The notes under the pieces: model-generated
The model's input: only the letters and a program-made list of their open reading frames with translations
The model's database searches: none
Told to the model about the DNA's origin: nothing
Assembly (NCBI RefSeq): GCF_932526225.1
Contig: NC_064045.1
Location: 7,324,498 to 7,388,497 of the forward strand
Reading direction: 5' to 3'
DNA length: 64,000 nt
DNA from: Nematostella vectensis
Taxonomy: Eukaryota; Cnidaria; Anthozoa; Actiniaria; Edwardsiidae
Position numbers and translations under genes: made by a program
Shown: in pieces, positions 51,301-61,069 of the stretch
Position numbering within the stretch: position 1 is the first letter of the stretch
Layout of the letters: every line of letters starts with the position of its first letter

Positions 51301-51896
51301 TCAGCTACTCTCCCATTATTGCATCAGTTGGGCGTACAATGACTCTAAACATATAGGTGCGTATTTGGAAACCAGAAACAAATTGCATCATAATTTAGTC
51401 TGTGCGTCATATAAAACCCCATGGTTAATCCCGAATAAGAGCCGGGTAGCAGGCTACGCCATGGTCAGATACTTTCTTTATGCGAAATAGCTAACAAAAC
51501 ATGGATGACATTTCTAAAAATTACAAAAAGAGAAATTCAGAACAAATGTTAATCCTGTCATAAGTCAAGACAGAGCTCTAGCTCGCCCACTATAAAAAAT
51601 TCCATGTCCTTCGCTTTCTACAAAGATATCTACTGTACTAAGGTTTTCTTTGGTAATTTGATGTTTTACGATTCCTTGTCAATTTGTCTTTTACTGTTTA
51701 TTTGTTGAATTGGGATCTCCATTAATACCACGCTACATTGTAATGCTATGCTATCTGAATAAACATGAATTACAAATTACATGTGCATAACAACATGTTA
51801 GTCTTGGTAATATTGCATGTTAAAATCGATTTCGTTTAATTCATTATTATTTTTTCGTATTTCCTATCCACAGGCCTCTCAAGTGTTGGATTCTAG
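42342..51896 (+). CDS. LCMT1: leucine carboxyl methyltransferase 1, 12 exons, complete
   Basis: LCMT1 transfers methyl from S-adenosylmethionine to the C-terminal leucine carboxylate of the PP2A catalytic subunit, steering holoenzyme assembly in the cytosol. Exons: 42342-42403, 42505-42593, 46277-46398, 47160-47236, 47913-47965, 48056-48158, 48667-48787, 49135-49182, 49567-49620, 50936-51027, 51259-51356, 51874-51896. They total 942 nt, 313 residues (human about 334), with consistent phases and GT..AG borders. Hallmarks: GYWEDNFIQYFV and PEINRGYYARVKG near the N-terminus, the SAM-binding motif SLGAGFDTLFWQL, the acidic strand FIEVDFSSVTSRK, DLRDLSAL, LFLVECVFVYM, FINFEQVNMQDRFGQVM and LEFLDEVDLL..HYCISWA. 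The last exon codes only six whole residues and the stop. The ATG is the first in frame after upstream stops. A short upstream open frame begins at about 42,258. Confidence 0.95.
42600..43885 (+). mobile_element. 5'-truncated CR1/L2-like LINE in LCMT1 intron 2
   Basis: From about 42,600 to the stop at 43,468 the frame encodes the end of a LINE reverse transcriptase and its C-terminal tail. Motifs: QWYKDNFLKGN, MKLLGVTLDDKLNF, HISEICKKASQ, LRNLIP, LERVQERALRAIF, LQDILILMYKVRN, YNLRS and PRFNTITYGRHSIRFLGP. The fingers, YADD catalytic core and endonuclease are missing, so it is a typical 5' truncation. A 3' UTR follows with GTTT and TATG runs, ending in aataaag and (TATG)n at about 43,878. Microsatellite tails are usual for this LINE group. 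The frame is intact, suggesting a fairly young insertion. Same strand as LCMT1. Confidence 0.9.
44076..44684. mobile_element. hAT-like MITE in LCMT1 intron 2, 609 bp
   Basis: The left end cagggcttctggaattacg is inverted at the right as gcgtaattctagaagccc. Many subterminal copies of cgcgtaat or gcgtaatt follow. The flanks are tatagaat (44,068-44,075) and tataggat (44,685-44,692), an 8-bp duplication with one mismatch. A CAGGG start and an 8-bp target duplication are characteristic of hAT elements. No transposase, so non-autonomous. Confidence 0.88.
45820..46190 (+). repeat. 190-bp tandem duplication in LCMT1 intron 2
   Basis: The block from tatgaagaattgacaaagtc to ctgaaaaagtcacac is present twice, head to tail, with very few differences. 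One difference replaces a stop codon (gaaaattaaaatgg) with gaaaatgaaaatgg, so the second copy is open for about 80 codons and runs in the vicinity of LCMT1 exon 3. High identity points to a recent duplication. I do not recognise the encoded peptide. Confidence 0.92.
47405..47510. mobile_element. short MITE remnant in LCMT1 intron 4
   Basis: The block cgttctattcgtgtgccatt, then ccaa, on the left is inverted as ttggaatggtacatgaaaag on the right, with tttgcatgcatttgcattt between. The central words resemble those of the TAA-flanked MITE at 32.5 kb, so it may be a degenerate relative. Confidence 0.5.
49870..50740. repeat. 870-bp GAGGTGAGATGAGGTAAGGGT-type minisatellite in LCMT1 intron 9
   Basis: Purine-rich units built from gaggtgagatgaggtaaggg are repeated imperfectly for almost 900 bp in the intron between exons 9 and 10. 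The plus strand is almost free of C. Higher-order units of about 40 bp and about 60 bp are visible (for example the duplicated stretch near 49,960-50,100). Confidence 0.95.
51640..51790 (+). mobile_element. possible LINE 3' tail in LCMT1 intron 11
   Basis: The segment ttgggatctccattaatacc, then cgctacattgtaatgct and ctgaataaacatgaattac, looks like a LINE 3' UTR end. It carries an aataaa at 51,758. No coding part is left. Support is weak. If used, that aataaa could end a transcript before the last LCMT1 exon. Confidence 0.3.
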
Positions 51897-52047
51897 CATT
51901 TGTGGTGTTTTGTAAACCTATTTGACGGATGAATGACAAGGAAATGCATTAAGAAGAGAGAAAAAATGAAAAAAAAAAAAACAGACAAACATGTTATGAT
52001 TGATATTTCACAAAATTTGTAACAAAAACGAGAAAGGGAATTATAAA

Positions 52048-52053
52048 AATAAA
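52048..52053 (+). promoter_or_regulatory. candidate poly(A) signal of LCMT1
   Basis: AATAAA lies about 150 bp downstream of the LCMT1 stop codon at 51,894-51,896, a normal distance for a short 3' UTR. Confidence 0.6.
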
Positions 52054-52901
52054 ACAGTTGGATGGTGTTAAATGATTTATTTGTTTATAAAATCCGTCAA
52101 ATTCCGAGATAACTTTAAAAATAGAATGTAGTCGTTTTGTAGGATGGATTGAGCTTTAAAGTATCTAAGTAGGTTAAATTTGCTACGATAATGTGCATCT
52201 TATTTCTATTTGTGTTATTTTTATTGCGGATCTAAAACATTCGATACAAAACCTGAGGCAGAATAACTATAGAAAAGGGACATTCATTAACTTAAACCCA
52301 ATTAAGGGCGATGATTAGCTTTCGAGGGCTGCAATTGGTTACTGACTTGTTTTGGACCCTCAACTCTCCGGATGCCCCAAGAGCCGCGAACCTTGTAAAA
52401 CACTTGGAAAAAAAAAACGATTATTGGATAAATATAACTTTAAGTATCGCCTTTGTCCACCAATTCTGCCCCATGAGTCGGATCCAAAATCTTAAACTGT
52501 TTCCCTCCTTGCGATCGATCATACGCTCATGACGATTAGTCAACTGGAGGCTAAAAGAAACCCACGAGCAAGAAACTTATTGTTTTGGAGCCTGTTTGCC
52601 TAACTCGGATCCCTTGTGTTCGTTTTTTTTTGGCGGATCGGCTTTCTCTGTTGTTGATGATCTGACGAAAAACGAAACCCTCCCCTTCTCTGGATTTCCT
52701 TTCCCCAGGCCCTCTTGCCTCATGGCCAACCACAGGAATCCCAAACAGACATTAAGGAGTACAGTAGTTTGAGAAGCGCCCGCTTTTCTTCCGTCGCACC
52801 GCTTGTCGCAAGCAGTTACTACGCTTGTTGCCACATTCACACACCGTCAGGGTAGTCTGATCACCCACGGGGTGCTCCGCAGCGCAGTTTACTAGGTCGT
52901 A

Positions 52902-54050
52902 CAGTCGAACCTCTATTAAGCGGCCCTCTATTGAGCGGTCACCCTCTATTCAACGGTCATTTACCAATGTCCCGAATTTTCCCCCTTATGTTTACTGTAA
53001 ATTTGACCTCTATTGAGCGGTCACCTCTATTAAGCGGACGCGGTCACCAAAGGAGGGTCCCAATTGGTTGATTTCATTGTTTTTCACCTCTATTAAACGG
53101 TCATCATCAATATTTGTCAGCATGACAACAGATAGTGCACGTCATATTTCGTCATATTTTTAACTGTCTAATCTAATTACTATGGCTAATCGTCTTGTGA
53201 GACTTGTGTGGTCTTGTGCGGATCAGTCGCATCAAATTCCTCGATTACCAATTTCCGCTTTAGCCAGCTAGAAGAAAAACTGTCACCTTCAAATATGTAT
53301 TCACAAGGAATCTCGAGTCCATAGCCACCACCCCTGTTCACCCACTTCCCTTTGACTACGACTTTCTCACAGCTCGTAGGTCTCTTGAGATATTTGTTAA
53401 CCCACGTTGACACCAGTTTGGGAATATGCCTCATAACTTCGTAATCGTCAACTAGAGTATTCGGGTGACCGTCTCCATCCAGCACCGTTTTGTCGGCTTT
53501 TTCTCTTACGATTGCAACAGCATTCGGATCCTTTTTGTTAGTTGGTTCCCGCATAAGTTTGTAAACATCTTCTAGTGCTGGTTCCCACTCAGTCATGTAT
53601 TCATGGTATCCCCGAATGAATGCAACTGGGTCAGATTTGTAAGTTTTTGGGTACGGCAACGCACTGCGAGTTTTTGATTCGACTTCCAAAATCGCGCAAA
53701 CGCTTTATTTCGGATATCGACGGAAATGACGCTTGTAACATCACCTTAACACACTCATTTACTTTACATAACGCCAGCGAAAGTAGCTTAAGCCCATAGA
53801 ATTGGGCAAAGCCACAAGAGCCGCATAGGCAAAAACAAACTGGGCGGTTTCAAACATTTCTGGATCAAATTGGAATGCACCTGGCCCCGTCTTAGGGCTA
53901 ACATGATTGTTACTGTTGTTTATTATAATAAAAAGTTCTTACGTATAATTACAGCCCGATTTACGCTAATTCAGGGGCGAAAATAGCGACCTCTATTAAG
54001 CGGTCACTAAGCTAAGTCCCGGGGGTGACCGCTTAATAGAGGTTCGACTG
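52902..54050. mobile_element. pogo/Tigger-like DNA transposon with TA target site and foreign ORF
   Basis: The ends cagtcgaacctctattaagc (52,902) and gcttaatagaggttcgactg (ending 54,050) are perfectly inverted over 22 bp. Each is flanked by TA (52,900-52,901 and 54,051-54,052). Subterminal copies of ctctatt(a/g)agcggtca occur at both ends. CAG starts and TA duplication fit the Tc1/mariner/pogo superfamily. The 1,149-bp element lacks a DDE transposase but carries an intact minus-strand ORF (next entry), so it depends on a transposase from elsewhere. Confidence 0.92.
53186..53689 (-). CDS. 167-aa HIRAN-like protein carried by the pogo-like element
   Basis: A single uninterrupted ATG-to-stop frame of 167 residues lies within the inverted repeats. 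Around residues 45-63 it reads LMREPTNKKDPNAVAIVRE, close to the REPxNxxDPNAIAV signature of HIRAN domains. MRHIPKLVSTWVNKYL follows later, in the place of the usual G(Y/H)(V/I)PR..A..L segment. HIRAN domains bind DNA ends or unusual DNA and usually sit in helicases or repair enzymes; here the domain stands alone. Between them is a VLDGDGHPNTLVDDYE insert, and an acidic tail closes the protein. No nuclease, helicase or transposase residues are seen. Family placement is by motif only. Confidence 0.6.
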   Translation of the reverse strand: MEVESKTRSALPYPKTYKSDPVAFIRGYHEYMTEWEPALEDVYKLMREPTNKKDPNAVAIVREKADKTVLDGDGHPNTLVDDYEVMRHIPKLVSTWVNKYLKRPTSCEKVVVKGKWVNRGGGYGLEIPCEYIFEGDSFSSSWLKRKLVIEEFDATDPHKTTQVSQDD

Positions 54051-54609
54051 TATTGAGAAACAGCGTTGTCAATGTCATATCGAGGAGTGAGACGCCGTAT
54101 ATTCCGCTGGCACAAGCTGCTGTCTACTCTGATATCCGAAGTCACCGGCATCGTAGATGCTCTTCCACTCACTACAATGCCACCCAGTGCGAGCCCCTTT
54201 AACCAATTCCCTGCAACTTCACAAAAATGGACCTCTTCCCACGGAAGAGATGGAGAATGATACTGTATCTTGCAATTATCAATTTTGAGAGCGCATTTAT
54301 CGCTGGGTTATCCCTGGGTTAGCGTTAGCGTTATCCAGGAAACTGCCCCTGGTGGATGATGGAAGCGCACACAGAAACAACTGGCCGCTTGTGTAAAAGA
54401 CATAGGAAGGCGAAGGTCCTTGTGAACCGAGTCTCTTTTCCATTAAGACGGTCACTATTAATGCTTCTGACCACCCATCAAAATGACTACTGACCCAAGC
54501 CTTGACACTTTAGAGGGGATTAAGATGCGCTAACAGATAAAATGGTATCAGCGCACGTCTACTTCTCTTTTACTTCTTCTACTTCTCGTCTACTTTTGGT
54601 TCGTTTTAG

Positions 54610-54774
54610 GTTGATGGGTACGCCAAGGCAACAAACACGGTGTATCAATACATAAAGGGTGCTTCTATCACCAATGTAGGACGTGCTTCATCTCCAGACC
54701 GCTCGTACACGCGCACCAACAAGTACCCAGTCCCATCCCGAACCCTACAAGACCTTGGAGAAAGCTACCGTTAA
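54610..54774 (+). other. candidate 3' terminal exon, unrecognised gene
   Basis: An acceptor-like gttcgttttag ends at 54,609. It is followed in frame by 54 codons to TAA (54,772-54,774), with a protein-like texture (TNTVYQYIKGASITNVGRA, then YPVPSRTLQDLGESYR). No upstream exon found. Function unknown. It may also be a fragment of the mobile-element debris around it. Confidence 0.3.
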
Positions 54775-54867
54775 ATCTGGGTGTACGAGGTAGGACACTG
54801 TTCCAGGACTACATAAACTCCCTTTTGAAAAACAAGCAAGAGGTCCTAAGATGACCGAGCTGGTGTA

Positions 54868-54965
54868 CCGCCATCGCCATCGCCATCGCCGCCACCACCA
54901 ATAACAATATCAATAACAATAGCAGCATCAGCAGCAGCAGTAGTAGTAGTGATAATAACAATAAA
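54868..54965. repeat. mixed trinucleotide microsatellite
   Basis: Short runs of CGCCAT, CAC, AATAAC, CAG and TAG units follow one another. Confidence 0.85.
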
Positions 54966-55329
54966 TATGTTTGGGGTATTCCTTGGTGTTATGTAGAGCT
55001 TTGTTTTTGGCGCTATAGCCTTTGTACTATTTCATTGTCTCGTTCTAAGGTCTTAGTTTTTTGGCTTTTGTTCCATTGTGTTTTTGGTGCTGGTGCTCTA
55101 TATCACCAAGAAACTACCGATGTTTGGGTGTTTGATAAATACCTTGTGCTCTACCTACCTGTATTGCTCTATCTACGTAGTATTGGCTGCATCGGGGTGG
55201 TTTTTCTGCAGCCTCGTATCAATTTTCGTACGGTGTGGGAGCGCTTGCGGTGTCTGTTAGCGTGTTGTGGCGGTCGGATTGAAATTCACTCGTCACACTC
55301 GCTGGCACCCCTTCGTCGTAGCTCGAACA

Positions 55330-55466
55330 TGAGCAGGAAGACAGAGTCTCAGAAGACGATCAATCGTTTTCTTCAACGAATTTATTACGAACCAAACCAT
55401 CCAACAGAATCCATATGTGTACTGGCTTCGCGAAAACGATGGTATGTGATTGGAGGGGCGGTTTAA
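55330..55466 (+). pseudogene. possible start of a Polinton-like integrase
   Basis: A frame beginning at the internal ATG at 55,329 contains INRFLQRIYYEPNHPTE. A YYxPxHP block near the N-terminus is characteristic of the retroviral-type integrases of Polinton/Maverick elements. The similarity ends quickly and the frame stops at 55,466, with no DDE core found afterwards. With the ATPase remnant at 60.6 kb this suggests one dispersed, broken Polinton. This call rests on a short motif. Confidence 0.4.
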
Positions 55467-55619
55467 CGACTGCAACACGTCAGTCTCGAAAAACGGGATC
55501 CGTTTTTTATTGAACGAGTAATCATGACACGCACTTAGACAGACTAAGACCGCACTAAGACCTACCATTGGTCTATATCGTTAAAATTATAAAAAAAAGT
55601 GGTCGATGTTTTTAACAAG

Positions 55620-56290
55620 CACATGATAAAGGCCTCGGGTCAAACGTTTTGGACGTGGACATCATCACAGAGGACGTTACCGAAACAACCATGAGCGTTT
55701 TGGGTAAAGGCGACCAACTGATGATGCGGGGTTTGGCCCAAACTCTTCGACCAAGCGCAGGCCCACATTTCCCGTAGACCTAAATCTGATTCAAGACTTG
55801 TACATGCACTTCAATCTCATGGAAGCCAACCTGGTCCTGGGTAGCAAGGTCAGCAATGTGTTGCGTGTGCTGATTCCCAAGAGCATCCCTGGGAAACTTG
55901 TGAATCGGATTGTTCTAAACCCGTACGCATGCAACTCATCGTCGGTCAGTGCCGGCTCTATAGTTCGATGCAAGGTAAAGGAATCTTCAAACGAGGAGTA
56001 CCCTTTTCAGATCCATAGATTGTGCACAACATGTTTTACGTGAGGACCTTGTCGTCACCGGCACAAGGAGGTGGAGGACGTCGTGTTCCGTATCGCCCTT
56101 GGCTTCAATGTGCTGTACCCCAGGACTATAAAGTACGCATAATCATAATTAAAACCGTGTTTTAACCTATCTGTTTGTGATGTTCTTTATCTATAGGGGA
56201 AGGGTCCAGAGAAGGTCTTTTGGTCTTTGGTAGCGTACAGGATTGACGATCATCGATTTTGTTGACCTTACACTGTGACGATGGTGCGAC
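55620..56290 (+). other. unrecognised, partly open frames
   Basis: Two protein-like pieces are visible: one around 55,650-55,780 (TTMSVLGKGDQLMMRGLAQ) and one at 55,798-56,043 (ANLVLGSKVSNVLRVLIPK). They are in different frames and separated by stops. They may be further remnants of the neighbouring broken element. No function can be assigned. Confidence 0.25.
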
Positions 56291-56292
56291 CC

Positions 56293-56471
56293 AGCCATGC
56301 ATGCCTAAGTAGAAGCACTTGTACTGTGAAACTGCGAATGGCTCATTATATCATTTATCGTTTATTTGATTGTACCTTTACCACTTGAATAACCGTGGTA
56401 ATTCTACAGCTAATACATGCTAAAAGTCCAGACTTTGGGATGTACAGTATTTATTAGATTCAAAACCAATG
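56293..56471 (+). pseudogene. 18S ribosomal RNA fragment (5' domain)
   Basis: About 180 bp match the beginning of eukaryotic 18S rRNA: agccatgcatgcctaagta, then gcacttgtactgtgaaactg and cgaatggctcatta, then tcgtttatttgattgtacct, ccgtggtaattctacagcta, atacatgctaaaagtc and ttattagattcaaaaccaat. Scattered substitutions break conserved positions (for example ctacagc for ctagagc). Homology stops abruptly on both sides. This is a dispersed rDNA pseudogene and not part of a functional rDNA unit. Confidence 0.93.
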
Positions 56472-56844
56472 TTCATAATAATGGAATTCCTGGGTAAACA
56501 CATTGACCACGGGAACTATTTGGTCCATCATGTCATACATAATGAGAAACAACAACGTGGTGTTTCCCATGGCATCAACACTCTGTTTATGTAGCTGTAT
56601 TAAGCGTTTAACCACACGACGTATTCCAGATGATTGGAGACGAACACCAAAGTTGGCTCCGATAATAAGAGCTTTGAAAGGGCAATTGGGCGACATGGCC
56701 GCGGGACTATAAACTATAATGGTAAACTTGTTATCGAGTTTTGCTTGGAAAATTATAGGAACCATCTTTCGACGGAAAAAAAACATCTAATCAGGTCGAC
56801 CTCATTGTGATCAAAATGGTAAGTGGTGGCGAAGCCTGCAAGAT

Positions 56845-57890
56845 ACAAGGGTGTACCGAGGTGCAGACGTTTACAGCGACCATCATCTTCTGGCGGCAAC
56901 CATCAAGCTGAAACTTCGCAAAACAAAGACAGGGTTACCTCGGAAACACATAGGTATATACATTTTCAAGTGCCCCAAGATAAACCAACAGTTAGTATTA
57001 GATCTAAAGAACCTCTTCTCCACTCTTGGCGACATCTATCATGAGTCTGGCGTGGACACCGTATATACCCGTATCGGCCATTCACATCCTAAGCTACAGA
57101 AAGAAAAGAAATAAAAAAAATGGTTAACATCAAACACTTTGGAGAAGATAGTGAAAAGACCCTAAAATCCGAATGCTTATCTCCAAATCACCTAGACCTA
57201 GATCAAGCGCGGCTTGCATATGAGAACAAAGACCATGAAGTCAAGAAAAGTGCAAGGAGGGACGATGGATGGAACGCTTTCGCGAAGATCTCAAGAGACA
57301 GCAACAAGAAGACCCGGCAGAAATCGATCCATTAGAAGTTCTCCTGTACATTGATACCAGTCCGTCTAAGGGGGAGTTATGTGCAGCCACCAGGAGTAAC
57401 GTACTGAAGAATGGAAAAATCCTGTGGAGTTGACATAAACCACGCAAAAATGCTAAAGGCATCTGGGCGTCAGAAACAATACCAGAAGACTGGTTCAGGG
57501 GTCTTATTGTAAAACGTCACAAGAAAGAAACCTTTATAACTATGACAACTGGCGAGATAGCACTATCTGTACCACCCAAAGCGTTCTGTCTCTTCCCTCT
57601 AACAATTGACTCCAAAGTGAGATAAGAATTTGCTGCATTCAGAAAAGAAAGAGGTTGCATAGACCAGTTTTTTGCCCTTAGAAAGATCAACGAGCAATGT
57701 CTAGAATGAACTTTCCGCTTGACATCAATGTTATTGACTTCAAAAAAGCTCTCGACAGTCTGCATCGCGACACTCTATGGAAAATCATTAGGTTTAATAA
57801 CATTTTGAACTCAGATTCATCCTCAACGGGCCTACAACTGTCTCGAAGAGGCGGTCTCGAATCTCAGCCGCATCACTGAAATCGCACAAA
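56845..57890 (+). pseudogene. broken RTE-like non-LTR retrotransposon (endonuclease end to reverse transcriptase)
   Basis: The first part (56,851-57,114) carries the end of an APE-type endonuclease with DVYSDHHLLAATIKL, the terminal SDHH motif. Linker pieces follow in shifted frames: AYENKDHEVKKSARRD at about 57,210, and LLYIDTSPSKGELCAATRS at about 57,340, the linker that precedes the polymerase. Then come reverse transcriptase fingers: YNYDNWRDSTI, AFRKERGCIDQFFALR and LDSLHRDTLWKI at 57,535-57,790. At least four frameshifts or stops interrupt it and the catalytic YADD region is absent. It belongs to the same LINE group as the tail at 5.4 kb. Confidence 0.85.
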
Positions 57891-58145
57891 AATAACTAAA
57901 CAATCTTTAATCTACGTATTCCGGGGATTAATTCGGTGCTAGTTACGTAGGGGTGCGTGATGTATTAAAGGAATAAGAGCGAAATTTTCGTGTTGAATTT
58001 GTGTTCGTTTTAATGTAATGTTTTATGTCGAATTGGCGTTCCGAGTAACTGTGCATATGAAATTCTAAAAAGACTCTCTATTTCACAGTTAGACGTTTTT
58101 ATATAAAACAATAATGCTACGAGGCTACATTTTTGTGAAAACTAT

Positions 58146-58260
58146 GTGTGGACGAGTTGACTCTATTTTTGTGGAGGAGTTGACTCTACTTGTGGACGAG
58201 TTGACTCAATTTGTGGACGAGTTGGTTGTGGACGACACGGTTTGTGGACGAAGTGACTGG
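58146..58260 (+). repeat. minisatellite of tgtggacgagttgactc units
   Basis: Five or six imperfect copies of a 17-27-bp unit, tgtggacgagttgactc and variants, lie side by side. They overlap the downstream edge of the Ty3/gypsy remnant. Confidence 0.85.
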
Positions 58261-58264
58261 ATAC

Positions 58265-59590
58265 CCTCAGGCGACTCAGCAGTACGGTTTATGAACCTAC
58301 CATTTTTGCGGAGAACACGAGCATTTTCCGCGTTGTGACCATGTATCAGCGTGAAGCTGAATGTAGGTCTGTCACGACTGCGATGTCTATTCACGGCGTG
58401 AGCGTCGTACCCTCCCATTATCCCCAACGTTTAATCTAGTGAGGGGCTTCGTTATTCGTTCATAATATTCCTTCTGTTTCTGCTGCTGTGCCTTCAGCTC
58501 CACATAAGCATTCTCAACAACTTTAGGCACTAGTGACAGGTAATACTTTAGCATCTGACTCATGAGTAGATGTGCAGGTGAATACTTCAAACCTGTTACA
58601 GGTGTATTGCGATAACCAAGTAGTGCCAGATTAATGCCTCTACCTTCTTCATGTGCTTTCCTAATTGGCTGCTTTGCTGTTCCTGTCATCCGCTCCCCTC
58701 GTCCATTGGATTGTGGGTACTCTGGGCTGAATGTCTTGAACTGGAAGTCCCATTCTGTTTCAAAGTCCTCATCGCAGCACTTGCAAACGGCATGTTAACA
58801 GCAATCATATCATCTGGAATGCCGTGCCTTGCAAATATGGGTTTTGTTGTGTACCATCAGCTCTCCAATACATTACAGGTTTTAGGCACTCTATGACACA
58901 ACCAACACGGGCTCTGCAAGCGAGAAACCTCATGATACTTTGCCCCCGAAAAAGAAAATGTCCATGGCACGTCATGTGGTATGAGTGCTACTTTCTTATT
59001 TCTGGGTTAAAACTTTGCACATGTGGGGCACTTAGCAATCATTTCGTCAATGTCATTAGCTATTCCTGGCCAATACATGGAAGCTCCTGAGCCTGCCTTG
59101 AACTTTTCGATGCCCAAATTGAGACAACTAGCTACCTTTTTCCAGTATTTCAGCTCTCATTGATAAAGTATTACAACTCTCTCACCTTTTAATATCAGCG
59201 GCTCAGCGAAATGTAGCTCATCACGGATTCCCCAATATTGTCTAATATTTGGGTAAGTACTATTACGATTTGCTGGCCAACCTTGCTAGATAGCAGCTTT
59301 CAGCCTAGAGATTGTTTGATCTCCCTCAGATGATTTCTGTAGTTGTGTCAGCCTCTTTTCACTCATCGTTAGGCTCTTTACTAGGCCATGGATCCGCAAT
59401 TCCAACTCGGGTATTTGTGCGTCATCGGTTCCTTTGTCTTGCTTCTCTATCTGGAACCACCTCTGTCCATAAGACACGCTCCAAGACCCTTAGACGAGGC
59501 ATCACACTGAATCACACTGAAATTTGCTTAACTGAGTTAAAAGTCCTCTCATACTCAGGCAGCCAACTTAATTGTGTTTAAAAAGCTCTC
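58265..59590 (-). pseudogene. broken Ty3/gypsy retrotransposon pol (RNase H to integrase)
   Basis: Read on the minus strand in several frames. An RNase H piece with CDASSKGLGACLMD lies at about 59,500. A linker follows, with PELELRIHGLVKSL and GDQTISRLKAAI (59,286-59,477). Next is the integrase zinc-binding region: YWGIRDELHF, HLGIE-like LGIEK, MYWPGIANDIDEMI and CPTCAKF (about 59,000-59,270). Then come core remnants including PIFARHGIPDDMI, and the C-terminal part ALLGYRNTPVTGLKYSPAHLLMSQ (58,387-58,689), ending near VLRKNGRFINRT. Stops and deletions remove an active core. No LTRs found. Inactive. Confidence 0.88.
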
Positions 59591-60573
59591 TGATTGAAGC
59601 GGTGACAGCAAACATGTTTGGTACGTACTTTCCCAAAATGTTTTTTTTTCTACTTTTTATTTAAAATAAGGGAATATGAAAAGGATTTTGCCAAATTTAG
59701 ATGTTAGTAAAAAAAAAATTATGTGACATCAGCATCCGCCATCTTGGATCCGCCATATTGAATTGCCATCTTGGACGAAATGAAAGTTATTTATTTTAAT
59801 CAATAAAAAATAGGTGGTAAAATCTGATGCTTTTTGACAATATTTAATCTTCGTTTCAAGTTTTATTAATGATTTAAGGTGGATATGAAAGTTTTTTGTT
59901 ATTTTTAGAAGCGCTATTTCGAGAAGATCGAAAATTGACAAAAAAAACACCACCAACCCCCCTCTAAAATAGAAAAAAATGTAAATTTTTATTGTGTTTT
60001 TTTCAAAACTTAGTATAAAAAGTTTTTATGACATGGATGTACGTTGAGCACGTCGTATTAATAGTTCATCATAACGACTTAAACCGTTTTGCCTAATTTT
60101 CATCAAACCTGTCTCAAAACGTGGTTGCTATGGTTAGCAGGGTACAAACATCAAAATTTTGTTTACACCAAACTGATTCCAGATAAATTTTAGGAAAAGT
60201 CATCAAATTTTAATGCTCTAGCTAGCCCTACTAGTTCAAAAATTATTACAGATCAAAGGTGCTGGGGGCCTTAAAAGCCCCCCCTCCGGTTTGAATAGGG
60301 TTAATCCGCTTTGTAGGGGTTCTCAGGGATTATTCTCCTTTTAACAGGGATATTAGTATTAGCCTCCTTAGACTGTTGAGCCCTTAGAGGTGTCTCCGGG
60401 ATTATCAAACTTTAAGATGGGTCTATAACTTGGTATTGATGAGTAGTTGGAAGGGGGAGTTGGTTGCAGCGTTTCTGTTACTGCGGTAGGTGTTACTGTG
60501 TTTTCAGCTTTCATTTGATTTACCATCCATTTAGATCTCTGTAATAACTGTTCTAGTAGTAAGATAGTAGTAA

Positions 60574-60958
60574 GATATACCGGAAGACATTCGAAATCTG
60601 TTCCCAACAAATTCTCGTGCAGGTTTATTTGTTTTGGATGAACTCATTAGAAACTGTGGGGATGACGAACGTATACTGGATCTATTCACAAAAGTATCCC
60701 AGAATTGTGATGTAACCTATATTTATCTGAAGCAAAACCTGTTCCCACCTGGTAATTTCTCTCGCAGTATATCTTTAAACTCCAATTACATGATAGTTTT
60801 CAATAATCCTAGGGATAAGTTGGGATTACGAACATTGGCGCAGCAAGCATTTACAGGTCACGTTTCCTATGCGATGTCGAGAGTTTCTTATGATGGATCT
60901 ACATCCATGCGCCACACAAATTCAACGTTTACGCACCAACGTAATACCTAACAAGGAT
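60574..60958 (+). pseudogene. remnant of a Polinton-like A32-type packaging ATPase
   Basis: The remaining frame carries EDIRNLFPTN, a Walker B-like LFVLDEL, ERILDLFTKVSQ, the QNLFPPGNFSRSISLN segment with its Gln-Asn sensor, and MIVFNNPRDKLGLRTLAQQAF. This combination matches FtsK/HerA-type packaging ATPases of Polinton/Maverick elements in animal genomes. The P-loop part is missing upstream. A frameshift near 60,850 moves the family's last block (a MDLHP motif) to another frame. Inactive copy; described only. Confidence 0.75.
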
Positions 60959-61069
60959 TCCTATTCTGTAAATAAAATGTGAATAAAGTAAAAAGGGATA
61001 AAACAAACCAACCGATTCCATAAGAGCTTAGTTACGAGATTAACTACGAGACATCAGAGAACCCACATC

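Noticed and set aside
57241-57765. Minus-strand frames over the RTE remnant
   Set aside because: Antisense of recognisable LINE coding pieces.
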